Source: Bifidobacteriaceae bacterium (GTDB taxonomy: Bacteria > Actinomycetota > Actinomycetes > Actinomycetales > WQXJ01). Taken from it: a stretch of DNA of 13,129 bases. The first letter of the stretch is position 1. Each line of letters begins with the position of its first letter. Shown here one piece after another: positions 1 through 6,901 of this stretch. Both the position numbers and the translations under genes were made by a program. The stretch spans positions 1 to 13,129 of the forward strand of contig JAITJY010000384.1 of NCBI GenBank assembly GCA_031278675.1, written 5' to 3'. The notes below the pieces were generated by a model. That model saw nothing but the letters and a program-made list of their open reading frames with translations. It was not told where the DNA came from and ran no database searches.

Positions 1-276
1 TACATAACAATCCCGATGATGCGCGAGGTCTTAGCCGTCACCACGGTCCTCGTCGTCACTAATGTGCTGAAGATCTTTGAGATCGTCTATCAGCTCACCG
101 GAGGCGGACCAATTCATAAGTCGGAGGTGCTAGTCAGCTATATGTATTTCATCACCTTCCGGGCGCAGCAATATGGTAAAGGAATGGCCTTCGCGGTGAT
201 CATCACCACGCTCGGAGCTTTGGTCTCCGTGGGTTACCTATTCTTGGTCCGGCGTCGGCGCCAGGAGGAGACGTGA
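1..276 (+). CDS. Sugar ABC transporter permease, MalF-like (3' part only)
   Basis: This is the C-terminal part (about 91 codons) of a gene that begins before the window; the frame is open from base 1. The visible protein is hydrophobic. It carries the FEIVYQLTGGGP segment and the later YGKGMAFAVII membrane segment, both typical of the first (MalF-type) permease of CUT1 carbohydrate importers, and it ends in a basic RRRRQEET tail. It would form half of the membrane channel with the next gene product. Its TGA overlaps the GTG start of the next permease (GTGA), so translation is coupled. The solute-binding protein gene is presumably upstream, outside the window. No ATPase gene is seen; actinobacterial CUT1 systems often share an MsiK-type ATPase encoded elsewhere. 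The substrate is inferred from neighbours only: difructose anhydride, inulobiose or another short fructan. Confidence 0.9.
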   Translation, partial: YITIPMMREVLAVTTVLVVTNVLKIFEIVYQLTGGGPIHKSEVLVSYMYFITFRAQQYGKGMAFAVIITTLGALVSVGYLFLVRRRRQEET

Positions 277-1133
277 CCGTTCGTCCCTCGGCACCGCCCT
301 GGTACGCCAGCCGCGCAGCGCTGGTTGCTGGGTTGACAGCGTACCTCGTCACATTCTTGATCGTCCTTCCCCTCATCTGGGTCGTGCTGCTCTCTTTCCG
401 TTCACATGATTCGATCCTTGAGGACCCCACCTCGCTGTGGCCCATAAGTCTGGAGAACTACGCGAGGGTGTTCGGGACGCTACCACTGGTTGAGATGTAC
501 GGAAACACCATCCTGCTCGCCGTGACTTCAGTGGGCGTCGGAACCGTCATCTCCTTCATGTCCTCCTACGCTCTGAGCCGAATAGTGTTCCGCCGTTACC
601 GCGCGTTGCAGTCCGCGATCCGCATCTACCTATTGGCCGGGCTCGCGATCCCAGTCTACATTCTACTCTTTCCCATCTACCGCCTTGATATGGCGCTCGG
701 CCTCTACGGGTCGCACCTTTCTCTGATCCTCCCCTACATTGCGGTAACGTTGCCCTTCAATACACTTCTATTCACTGGCTTTCTGGCAGACTTCCCAGGA
801 GAGATCGAGGAAGCGGCCATCATCGACGGCGTGGGTCTTTGGAGAATGTGCTGGTCAGTGGTAGTCCCTATCATGCGGCCAGTAATCGCCACCGTGCTGA
901 TCTTCAACTTGATTTATGTCTTCAATGAGTACCCCTTCGTGTCGATCCTCTCAAACGCGGAAACCATCAACACCGTCTCGCTCGCCCTCTCGAATTTCCA
1001 GGGTCAGTACCGCGCAGACTACGGGGCCATGATGGCAGCTAGCGCGATGATCCTCATCCCGCAGCTAGCGATCTATGCGGTTTTCCAGAAACACGTAGTA
1101 GCGGGAATGACCGTTGGGGCGGTTAAGGGATAG
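273..1133 (+). CDS. Sugar ABC transporter permease, MalG-like (CUT1)
   Basis: A complete 286-residue inner-membrane permease. The GTG start at 273 overlaps the previous stop by four bases and is preceded by AGGAGGAG at 263-270. About six hydrophobic segments are visible, near residues 18-40, 80-100, 115-135, 150-170, 203-223 and 253-273. The cytoplasmic EAA loop is clear: E180-A-A-I-I-D-G186, with a proline at 199 in the VVVPIMRP stretch. This loop docks the ATPase. The C-terminus ends in a V-x-G-x-VKG form common in MalG-type permeases. With the preceding permease it forms the channel of a CUT1 importer, a class that takes up oligosaccharides rather than monosaccharides. Its position beside GH91, GH172, GH32 and a LacI regulator suggests uptake of difructose anhydrides or inulobiose. 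That substrate is an inference. Confidence 0.92.
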   Translation: MTVRPSAPPWYASRAALVAGLTAYLVTFLIVLPLIWVVLLSFRSHDSILEDPTSLWPISLENYARVFGTLPLVEMYGNTILLAVTSVGVGTVISFMSSYALSRIVFRRYRALQSAIRIYLLAGLAIPVYILLFPIYRLDMALGLYGSHLSLILPYIAVTLPFNTLLFTGFLADFPGEIEEAAIIDGVGLWRMCWSVVVPIMRPVIATVLIFNLIYVFNEYPFVSILSNAETINTVSLALSNFQGQYRADYGAMMAASAMILIPQLAIYAVFQKHVVAGMTVGAVKG

Positions 1134-1169
1134 TCTTTGCCCTGAGACCTCGGGTTGAGGATTGGCTCC

Positions 1170-1187
1170 ACACAGCCCGTGCTGTGT
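1170..1187. terminator. Hairpin between convergent genes
   Basis: ACACAGC-CCGT-GCTGTGT forms a perfect 7-bp stem with a 4-nt loop. It lies in the 81-bp gap between the permease stop (1133) and the stop of the convergent LacI gene (1215). There is no strong T-tract on either side. A bidirectional terminator role is inferred from position. Confidence 0.45.
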
Positions 1188-1214
1188 TACGGCGATCAGG
1201 AGCCGGGTCTTCGC

Positions 1215-2258
1215 TCAAGTAGCTAACGGAGAGCGTCGCGCAGTAACCAGTGCGCTGCCAGGCGGGCAGCCGCACGAGGTGCCGTGCACCAACGTCGCCT
1301 GCGCCTGCACGGTGCGCGGAGGAGCTGAAGGGTCTGACATACGGCGTAGGAGCAGAGCCGTCGCTTCGTGGCCTATGAACTCCACCGGATGCAGCGCCGC
1401 AGTCAGGGTTGGTTCGAAGAACTCGGCATTCATCAGACCATCAAAACTGGCCAACGCAAGGTCGCCGGGAATCGAGATGCCGCGTCGGCGGCAGGCACGC
1501 AAGACGCCTAAGGTGAGCAGCCCGCTTGCCGCAATGACTGCCGTCGGTCGCCTGCCCGTGTTGAGAAACCGCTCGATCTCATAGGCTCCGTCGCGCAGGC
1601 CACGAGGTGTCTCCAAGACGGTACGGCTGTGCGCCGGTATGCCGGCTGCTACCAGTGCATCGTGGAAACCGGCGGTGCGTTCACGGATGGTCCAGACGTC
1701 AAGGTCGCCGCCGACGAGGGTGATATCAGTGTGGCCGATGGAGATCAAGTGGTTGGTCAACGCCCGCATCCCCGAACGATTGTCCGTGCCGGCTTGATCG
1801 GACGATGGGTCGGTCATCCGGTCTATGAGCACCCGCGGGCAACCGGCCGCGTCAATCGCAGCGAACGTGCTGGGAGACCAGTCTGCGACGGGAGCGATGA
1901 TGATGCCGTCGACCCGGTGATCCAGAAACGCGTGAACCATGCGGGACTCCTGTTCCGGGTCCTCGCCGGAGTTGGCGAGCAGAAGCGTCATACCAGCCTT
2001 CCTGATGCCATCTTCGACTTCCGCAATCATCCGCCCGAAGACATATTGGCTTGTGTCAGACACAACAAGGCCAATCGAATTGGTGCGGCCGCTCCGAAGC
2101 GACTTGGCCACCCGGTCCGGAGTGAAGTTAGATTCTTCGATGGCCCTCACAACGCGGTCCCGCGTCTCGGCTCGGACATTCTTCGTGCCGTTAATTACAT
2201 GCGAAACGGTCGAGGCCGAGACCTGAGCGAGCCGGGCAACGTCTACTATGGTCGCCAC
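1215..2258 (-). CDS. LacI-family transcriptional regulator
   Basis: A 347-residue regulator with the usual LacI/GalR plan and length. The N-terminal helix-turn-helix (about residues 4-23, IVDVARLAQVSASTVSHVIN) and hinge helix (about 48-58) are followed by a periplasmic-binding-like effector domain from about residue 62 onward. The start is GTG at 2258, with GCGGAAGG five bases upstream. It sits between the transporter and enzyme genes and is very probably the local repressor, released by an imported or processed fructose disaccharide (inferred). Its own promoter overlaps a near-palindromic AGAAACGATTCT with the central CG typical of LacI-family operators, which suggests autoregulation. Related boxes precede the GH172 and GH91 units. 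The effector cannot be read from the sequence. Confidence 0.93.
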   Translation of the reverse strand: MATIVDVARLAQVSASTVSHVINGTKNVRAETRDRVVRAIEESNFTPDRVAKSLRSGRTNSIGLVVSDTSQYVFGRMIAEVEDGIRKAGMTLLLANSGEDPEQESRMVHAFLDHRVDGIIIAPVADWSPSTFAAIDAAGCPRVLIDRMTDPSSDQAGTDNRSGMRALTNHLISIGHTDITLVGGDLDVWTIRERTAGFHDALVAAGIPAHSRTVLETPRGLRDGAYEIERFLNTGRRPTAVIAASGLLTLGVLRACRRRGISIPGDLALASFDGLMNAEFFEPTLTAALHPVEFIGHEATALLLRRMSDPSAPPRTVQAQATLVHGTSCGCPPGSALVTARRSPLAT

Positions 2259-2332
2259 TAGTGCCTTCCGCCGCGCTGTTGCTGGGACAGGTGTCGCGCA
2301 GTCGGCTCCGGAGCCCCAGGGGCACGAGCGCG

Positions 2333-2375
2333 AGAATCGTTTCTATAGGCTACGATCTGCTCTCGGCCGTGTCAA
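2333..2375 (-). promoter_or_regulatory. lacI promoter with overlapping LacI-type operator
   Basis: Reading the - strand, TTGACA (2375-2370) is followed after 17 bases by TAGCCT (2352-2347), a good sigma-70-like promoter. Just downstream, AGAAACGATTCT (2344-2333) matches its own reverse complement at 10 of 12 positions around a central CG, as LacI-family operators do. The expected transcription start falls inside this box, so a bound repressor would block initiation. The gene start is about 80 nt downstream. The sequence match is direct; binding by the adjacent regulator is inferred. Confidence 0.7.
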
Positions 2376-2439
2376 GCCGCCGTCATGCTTCACAGTTGTG
2401 GCCAGCGTGGAGGGAGTCCGTGCCTCATCCTTTCTTGCT

Positions 2440-2467
2440 CGCGCGGCGGGGGGTCTTCCGCCGCGCG
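2440..2467. terminator. Strong GC hairpin downstream of GH32
   Basis: CGCGCGGCGG (2440-2449) and CCGCCGCGCG (2458-2467) form a perfect 10-bp stem with an 8-nt loop. It lies about 210 nt past the GH32 stop and about 65 nt upstream of the lacI -35 box. There is no T-tract, so a factor-assisted or structure-only terminator between the units is the likeliest role. Confidence 0.4.
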
Positions 2468-2676
2468 GCGCGGGGGTCCACGTTCCTGTGGGTGGAAGCA
2501 ACCCCAGATAGGCTGAGCGATAGTCGGCATCGCCAGGGGGTTGGACGGCCAGCCTTTGACGGCCGAAAGGCCCTCCATGCGGGCGGGAATCAGGCGCCGA
2601 GGCTCCCTTGTGATCCGTGCCTGAGGTTCACTGGCGCGCGCCGGAACGAGCGCAGGTCACCGGTGTGGCGCGCACC

Positions 2677-4116
2677 CTACGCATGGGCGAGCATCGAGAT
2701 CTCGAGCTGGTCCACCACGAACGAGGCGGGTCGCTCCCCGAAATGCTCATTGCAAGCCTCTATCCGGAGGAAATGTGCATCGATCGCCTGAGGGTATATG
2801 CGTTCGGTGAACGCCAGGGCACCTCCAATGAAGATCTCGGCGATCGTCTCATCAATGAAGATGATCGCGTCGAAGCGCCTGTCATCAGGCAGGAGGTAGT
2901 CCGCTGAAGAGATGCCACCGAGTGCGCCGACGTCGGAAGAGGCGCGCCTGCGATCCACGATTACCGTGCTCCTAGACGGGTTGTAGTCGATCAGCAGTTC
3001 CTCGCCGCTCGTAGCAGACTTGCGCACTCCGATGCGAACTGTGCTCGCATGGTCGAGTGTCAGCGTCATGTGGATCCTGCCGCTCAGCGGCATCGCCACC
3101 TCGATCGGCTCGCCGGGCACGACGGACACGGCGTGCGATGAATGCACGACAACAAAGGCGCGATCCACCTCGGCCGCCGGCGCGATACTCAAGGCGCCCC
3201 CCAGAACCGCCATTTCACGCGGGATGGTCAGTGCGCCAGTTGAACCCAACTCTTCGCGGTTGGCCTGAGAAACCGCGTCCCAAGTCCAGCCATAGCCGAG
3301 GATGCGACCGTCACTGTTCTTCTCAAGGGCCACGGCGTAACAGTCATGGCCGTGATCGACGCGCTGAACGGACGACACGTTGAGACGGCCGTCGGTGACC
3401 TCACCGATCAGGGCGGTTGTGAAGTGAAGGGAGGCAGTTGTCGGATCATGGACAGAGACAAGCAGCACTGCTTCCCCGGATTCCGTCATTGCGAGACTTG
3501 GACATTCCCACACGCTGCCGGTCCACGGAGACCCAGGCACTGGCGGCGATCCGCTGGCGAACACCCCCTGATAGCGCCAGTCGCGCAGGTCCTGCGACAC
3601 GTAACGGAATACGGCACCGCAGCCATTGGGCAGACCCGTGCCCAAGAGCATCACCCATATGCCGTTGTCACGCCAAACGAACGGGTCGCGGAAGGCCTTG
3701 ACCTCATAAGGCGGTGGCTCAACTGAAACCGGGTTGGTTGAGTCTTTGACCCAGCTCACAAGGTCGTCGTCGGTGGAAGTGGCCAGGCACACGGATTGGG
3801 TTCTGTCGCCGTCTGCAGTGGTCACGACGCCGGTGTAGATCGCGGTGGCGATGCCATCATGATCGACCACGCATCCGCTCCACACACCATCGGCGTCCGG
3901 CCCCTGGTCACTCGGGGCGATGGCGACCGGATGCCGCTCCCAGTTCACTAAGTCCGTGCTTGAAGAATGTCCCCAAGTCATGCGGCCAAACCACGACGAT
4001 TCCGCATCAAACTGGTAAAAGACATGGTGCCGACCTTTCCAGAAGATAGGTCCGTTGGGGTCGTTAAGCCAGCCGGTCGTTGGCGTCAGGTGGAACCTAG
4101 CGCTGGTTTTTCTCAC
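2677..4116 (-). CDS. GH32 beta-fructofuranosidase, cytoplasmic
   Basis: A 479-residue protein of glycoside hydrolase family 32, hydrolysing terminal beta-fructofuranosides (sucrose, inulobiose, short fructans). The three family signatures are present: WLNDPNG at residues 16-22 with D19 as nucleophile, FRDP at 142-145 with D144 stabilising the transition state, and WECP at 203-206 with E204 as acid/base. A five-bladed propeller would span about residues 8-320, followed by the C-terminal beta-sandwich. There is no signal peptide, so it should act in the cytoplasm. The start is GTG at 4116, overlapping the GH172 stop as GTGA, so the two are translationally coupled. With GH91 and GH172 nearby, the likely job is splitting inulobiose released from difructose anhydrides. 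Levan fructotransferase, also GH32, is possible but is normally secreted. Sucrose or sucrose-6-phosphate hydrolysis is the other alternative. Confidence 0.93.
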   Translation of the reverse strand: MRKTSARFHLTPTTGWLNDPNGPIFWKGRHHVFYQFDAESSWFGRMTWGHSSSTDLVNWERHPVAIAPSDQGPDADGVWSGCVVDHDGIATAIYTGVVTTADGDRTQSVCLATSTDDDLVSWVKDSTNPVSVEPPPYEVKAFRDPFVWRDNGIWVMLLGTGLPNGCGAVFRYVSQDLRDWRYQGVFASGSPPVPGSPWTGSVWECPSLAMTESGEAVLLVSVHDPTTASLHFTTALIGEVTDGRLNVSSVQRVDHGHDCYAVALEKNSDGRILGYGWTWDAVSQANREELGSTGALTIPREMAVLGGALSIAPAAEVDRAFVVVHSSHAVSVVPGEPIEVAMPLSGRIHMTLTLDHASTVRIGVRKSATSGEELLIDYNPSRSTVIVDRRRASSDVGALGGISSADYLLPDDRRFDAIIFIDETIAEIFIGGALAFTERIYPQAIDAHFLRIEACNEHFGERPASFVVDQLEISMLAHA

Positions 4117-5480
4117 CGGAAGCTCTCGCGGATGGCTGTGGCGGCCTGGCGGCTGCCTTGCTCCCAGTGTTTCGTCAACTCGACGCGCGCTGCGACACGT
4201 TCAGCCATGCTTCGCTCGTAAGCGCGCCAACGCTTTTCGCGATGTTCTCTGAGAATGGCTATCTCAGTGGCTACCTCGGGTGGTCCGGGCGGTTCGCTGC
4301 GGGGAGGCGCGGTGTTTCCCGGGTCGCTGGCGCGCGAAGGAAGCCGCTCAGCTACGGGCTGGATGACTCCGGTTCCGGCAGGATCAGTCTGGTACCAATA
4401 CGCGGTCGACGCCCAGTCGTCGGACAGGTGGTTGGCATGACCGTGCTCAATCGTGACTTGCAGGCTCTTCGAGAATCGAATCGGATCAACCACATGGAAG
4501 CGGAATCCGACCGAATAGCGTTGGGTCTCCGGCATCTGGCTTTCGTGGAGGATGCTTCCACCATACAGCGCGGAGTTGTTCTGCATGCCCCAGGCGTGAG
4601 TCAAGTAGTCCTCGGTTCCGGTGCCGTGGTAACTCGGTGGCCAGGTTTCGCCGTCAACGAAAATCATGTCGTCGCCCTCACCCCACCAGGTTCCCTGACG
4701 AGCGTAGACCGACAGATTGCAGCCGATGTAGTGGCCCGCTCCCTTTATGTCAGCGACAACGTAGTTCCGGGCGCCGTCAAGATTCGGCACGTTGACTTCT
4801 GGGGTGTTCACTTGCAGGTCCGGGGCCCAGCCGTCGCATGGATTCTCACGGTGCCAGCTGGCGTGGAAATATGCGATGTCATCGGGTAGATCGCGACGGT
4901 AGAGTTCGTAGTCAATGTGGAAGTACGCGAACAATGGCAAGTCGCCCTCGTTCACCAATTCGATCTTCGCGTGCGTCCGAAATGGCATGGGAAGGTAGCA
5001 GTTCATTGCGGCCGATCCGCCGAAGTGATGCTCCTCCTCCGGCTTGGCCGAAACGGTGAACAGAGCAGACTGGTAATTCGACGGGATGGAGTGCCCAATC
5101 CCGAAGAAGTCACCAAGCGGGACTAGCACCGCCGGGTGCACCGCGTGGTCCCAGGTGATCCTAATTATCGCCTTCCGGTAGTAGTCCGGGTCACTCTCCT
5201 CCCAGTTCAGCCCAAGCGCGTTGTGCATCTCGACCACCGGAGCGGTCTCGGCTGTCTCGAGCGGATCGAGGAATCCAGGGCCGAGCACACGCCTCACGAA
5301 CGTGGTGATGAAGAAATGGGTGATCGCTCCCGGCCCACCGACTTGCCCGAGCACCCGGCTCTCGCCAGGCGGGATTACCCAACCGTCTTGATTGCGCCCG
5401 CGCTGGTCGTAGCTCGAGAATCGCCCGGTACGCACGTCCTGCAGGCGAGCCATATCCAGTTGGGGAAGGCGCTGAGTCAT
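4113..5480 (-). CDS. GH172 (DUF2961) difructose dianhydride I hydrolase-type enzyme
   Basis: A 455-residue member of the DUF2961 family, now GH172, whose founding enzyme is the Bifidobacterium dentium difructose dianhydride I synthase/hydrolase (alpha-FFase1). The core motif block is intact: WWGEGDD (265-271), FVDGE (274-278) and GTGTEDY (286-292). By family knowledge E268 and E290 are the catalytic pair. A long N-terminal beta-rich domain precedes it, and a charged helical tail (about 400-455) follows a proline-rich linker. The start was set at ATG 5480 because GGAG lies seven bases upstream; the open frame runs back to 5918, but that stretch has no protein-like character. There is no signal peptide, so the enzyme is cytoplasmic. 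It overlaps GH32 by four bases. Some GH172 members are arabinofuranosidases, but the GH32 and GH91 context favours DFA I opening to inulobiose. Confidence 0.88.
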   Translation of the reverse strand: MTQRLPQLDMARLQDVRTGRFSSYDQRGRNQDGWVIPPGESRVLGQVGGPGAITHFFITTFVRRVLGPGFLDPLETAETAPVVEMHNALGLNWEESDPDYYRKAIIRITWDHAVHPAVLVPLGDFFGIGHSIPSNYQSALFTVSAKPEEEHHFGGSAAMNCYLPMPFRTHAKIELVNEGDLPLFAYFHIDYELYRRDLPDDIAYFHASWHRENPCDGWAPDLQVNTPEVNVPNLDGARNYVVADIKGAGHYIGCNLSVYARQGTWWGEGDDMIFVDGETWPPSYHGTGTEDYLTHAWGMQNNSALYGGSILHESQMPETQRYSVGFRFHVVDPIRFSKSLQVTIEHGHANHLSDDWASTAYWYQTDPAGTGVIQPVAERLPSRASDPGNTAPPRSEPPGPPEVATEIAILREHREKRWRAYERSMAERVAARVELTKHWEQGSRQAATAIRESFR

Positions 5481-5505
5481 TTGTTGTCTCCACATCACTA
5501 GCGAG

Positions 5506-5541
5506 TGAGGACTCGCCGTCACGGCGGCGAATCGTTTTTCT
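5506..5541 (-). promoter_or_regulatory. Operator-like box and shared leader element before GH172
   Basis: On the - strand, AGAAAAACGATT (5541-5530) is followed after 11 nt by CGGCGAGTCCTCA (5518-5506), 25 nt before the GH172 start codon. Both words recur, identical and in the same order, upstream of GH91 (8373-8333). A variant of the first overlaps the lacI promoter. The region upstream has no convincing -35/-10 pair; AAGTTT sits where a -10 would align with the lacI site. A LacI operator is the likely role of the first box. The function of the second is unknown. Confidence 0.6.
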
Positions 5542-5613
5542 AAACTTCGATTGAGTCTACCTCGGCCTAAGCCTCCGCCGCAAGACCCACCGGTCAAGGC
5601 GGCTTCTACCTGA

Positions 5614-5928
5614 CGGAGCCACGCCAATGGCTCGCGGGCGGGTGTATGCGTGGCCTCCCTACGCGACGCAGTTTCCCGAGTCACCGGCTTGAACGCGAAG
5701 GTGTCCTTATTGCCGGTGGCCGGGAAAGAACCCCCGCGAGAACACGGCGGACGATGAGTTCGCCGCCCGCAATTTGGGCTCCACCGGCCCACCTTGCGCG
5801 TGGGGCCGTCCCAGTTCGCGCGGCTCTTGTCGCGGATGACGGGGCTGCTGGGCCACCCCTTGGACAAGGGTCTGATCAGCGTCGACGGCACCCTGGCCGA
5901 GGTGTTCGGGCGGTCCAAGCAGTCCTAG
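5614..5928 (+). pseudogene. Possible degraded 3' end of an unidentified gene
   Basis: Most of the 470-bp gap between GH172 and the kinase looks non-coding. However, the + strand end translates as a protein-like C-terminus, SQFARLLSRMTGLLGHP followed by LISVDGTLAEVFG and a TAG at 5926-5928. This frame is blocked by TGA at 5755. The preceding protein-like stretch (NPRENTADDEFAARNLGSTG, about 5720-5780) is in the next frame, and a further one (about 5640-5718) is back in the first, so at least two frameshifts would be needed to join them. The stop is followed at once by a hairpin, as expected for a real gene end. I do not recognise the protein. It could be the relic of a gene displaced when the sugar locus formed, or chance. 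Confidence 0.3.
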
Positions 5929-5929
5929 C

Positions 5930-5949
5930 CGAGCGTTGGATAACGCTCG
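5930..5949. terminator. Bidirectional hairpin at the kinase 3' end
   Basis: CGAGCGTT-GGAT-AACGCTCG is a perfect 8-bp stem with a 4-nt loop. It lies one base beyond the kinase stop (TAG, 5953-5951) and one base beyond the + strand TAG at 5926-5928. There is no T-tract. Its place between two facing stop codons supports a shared terminator. Confidence 0.6.
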
Positions 5950-5950
5950 C

Positions 5951-6883
5951 CTAGGCCTTCCGACAGCGCCCGTTTGCCGCGCTTCCACTGGTGGAAGCTG
6001 CGCTCTCGCCTGCGCCAGCACGGTCGGACGGTGTCTTCAACACCGTCATAACCTCTCCGGGAGCCACCTCTAGGCTTTCGGCCCCCGCCGCAGGACCCGA
6101 GTTTGACGTGCGCGGCCTCGTCGAGACCATTTCCGGGGCGGGCGCATCCGGCATGATTTCACTCAAGCGCACAATGCGATCCGCCCGGTTCCGAGTGGAT
6201 GCCACAAGCGTGGCGTTGACAGCGTCAGTCCCGACCGCCCAAGCACGAGCTTCAGACGGGCTCTTACCGAACCGAATGTGACGCTGAATGAGCCTTGATC
6301 TGCGGAGACGATAGTCGACGTCGACGAACCAAGTTTCCGCCAGCAGGCGATGGATGCTCCGCCACGGCTCGCTGTCGACCAGTAGGTAATTCCCCTCTGC
6401 GATAACTATCTGTACTGAGGACGGAATGGCGATAGCTCCGGCAACCGGGTCTTCGATTTCCCTGGAATAGGCCGGCGCGTAGATGGTGTTCTCGCCGTGG
6501 GTTAATAGCTGTTCAAGTAGGTGAAGGTAGCCCCAACCGTCAAAGGTGTCGATGGCCCCCCGCCTGGCGGCCAGAGGTGTCCCACCAATGACGGCTCGAG
6601 GCAGATGAAATCCATCCATTGGAGCAACTGCGCTCTTAGCCATCCCCAATCGCTGGTGCAGGAGCGCAGCGAGCGTTGACTTGCCCGAACCCGGTGGGCC
6701 GACCAGACCAATCAGCACGCGGGCCTTGCATCTCCCAAGGTGATCAATCCCGGCCAGCAACGACTCCAGCGTCTCACTAGCCGTCGGCTCGCGGCCCGCA
6801 CCACTGGTCTTGCTTCCACCCACGGAGCGGCGGCTTCGCTCGCGTATTGCAGACTCGTCTTGCGGCATACTGCATTTGCCCAT
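5951..6883 (-). CDS. P-loop kinase, FrcK/YggC-like (putative fructokinase)
   Basis: A 310-residue protein whose core (about residues 52-243) matches the uridine-kinase/phosphoribulokinase-like group annotated as fructose transport system kinase (FrcK) or YggC. Visible motifs are the P-loop GPPGSGKST (62-70), PMDGFHLP (88-95), RRGAIDTFD (107-115), a Walker-B-like IVIAEGNYLL (159-168) and the terminal NRADRIVRL (232-240). The start is ATG at 6883 with GGGAG five bases upstream, 18 nt after the GH91 stop, so the two are likely co-transcribed. The protein is longer than usual, with about 50 extra N-terminal residues and a 67-residue Ser/Ala/Pro-rich C-terminal tail without recognisable domains. 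In this setting it most likely phosphorylates fructose freed by GH32. The substrate is inferred; a nucleoside or another sugar is possible. Confidence 0.82.
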   Translation of the reverse strand: MGKCSMPQDESAIRERSRRSVGGSKTSGAGREPTASETLESLLAGIDHLGRCKARVLIGLVGPPGSGKSTLAALLHQRLGMAKSAVAPMDGFHLPRAVIGGTPLAARRGAIDTFDGWGYLHLLEQLLTHGENTIYAPAYSREIEDPVAGAIAIPSSVQIVIAEGNYLLVDSEPWRSIHRLLAETWFVDVDYRLRRSRLIQRHIRFGKSPSEARAWAVGTDAVNATLVASTRNRADRIVRLSEIMPDAPAPEMVSTRPRTSNSGPAAGAESLEVAPGEVMTVLKTPSDRAGAGESAASTSGSAANGRCRKA

Positions 6884-6901
6884 CCCAGCTCCCAGACGGC
6901 A

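Larger units (their letters stand above)
2259..2676. other. 418-bp intergenic region between GH32 and lacI
   Basis: This gap lies downstream of GH32 and upstream of lacI, both on the - strand. It holds the lacI promoter and operator (2333-2375), a 12-bp perfect palindrome GGCTCCGGAGCC at 2304-2315 in the lacI leader, and a strong GC hairpin at 2440-2467. A small GGCC-GAAA-GGCC hairpin lies near 2565-2576. The short open frames here have no recognisable protein character and no good ribosome site. Nothing convincing is seen at 2480-2560 or 2580-2676. Confidence 0.6.

Noticed and set aside
1629..2261. 210-codon + strand open frame opposite the LacI gene
   Set aside because: Antisense to intact helix-turn-helix and effector-domain coding sequence; not protein-like.
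2390..2578. Short - strand frame in the GH32-lacI gap
   Set aside because: No ribosome site, low-complexity translation, and it runs through the 10-bp hairpin.
2677..4116. GH32 as a levan fructotransferase forming DFA IV
   Set aside because: Possible within the family, but those enzymes are secreted and this protein has no signal peptide. Hydrolase is the simpler reading.
4158..4889. 243-codon + strand open frame opposite GH172
   Set aside because: Antisense to the conserved GH172 core, with no recognisable motifs.
5481..5918. 146-codon N-terminal extension of the GH172 frame
   Set aside because: The ATG at 5480 has a well-placed GGAG, and the extension covers the operator box and lacks domain character.
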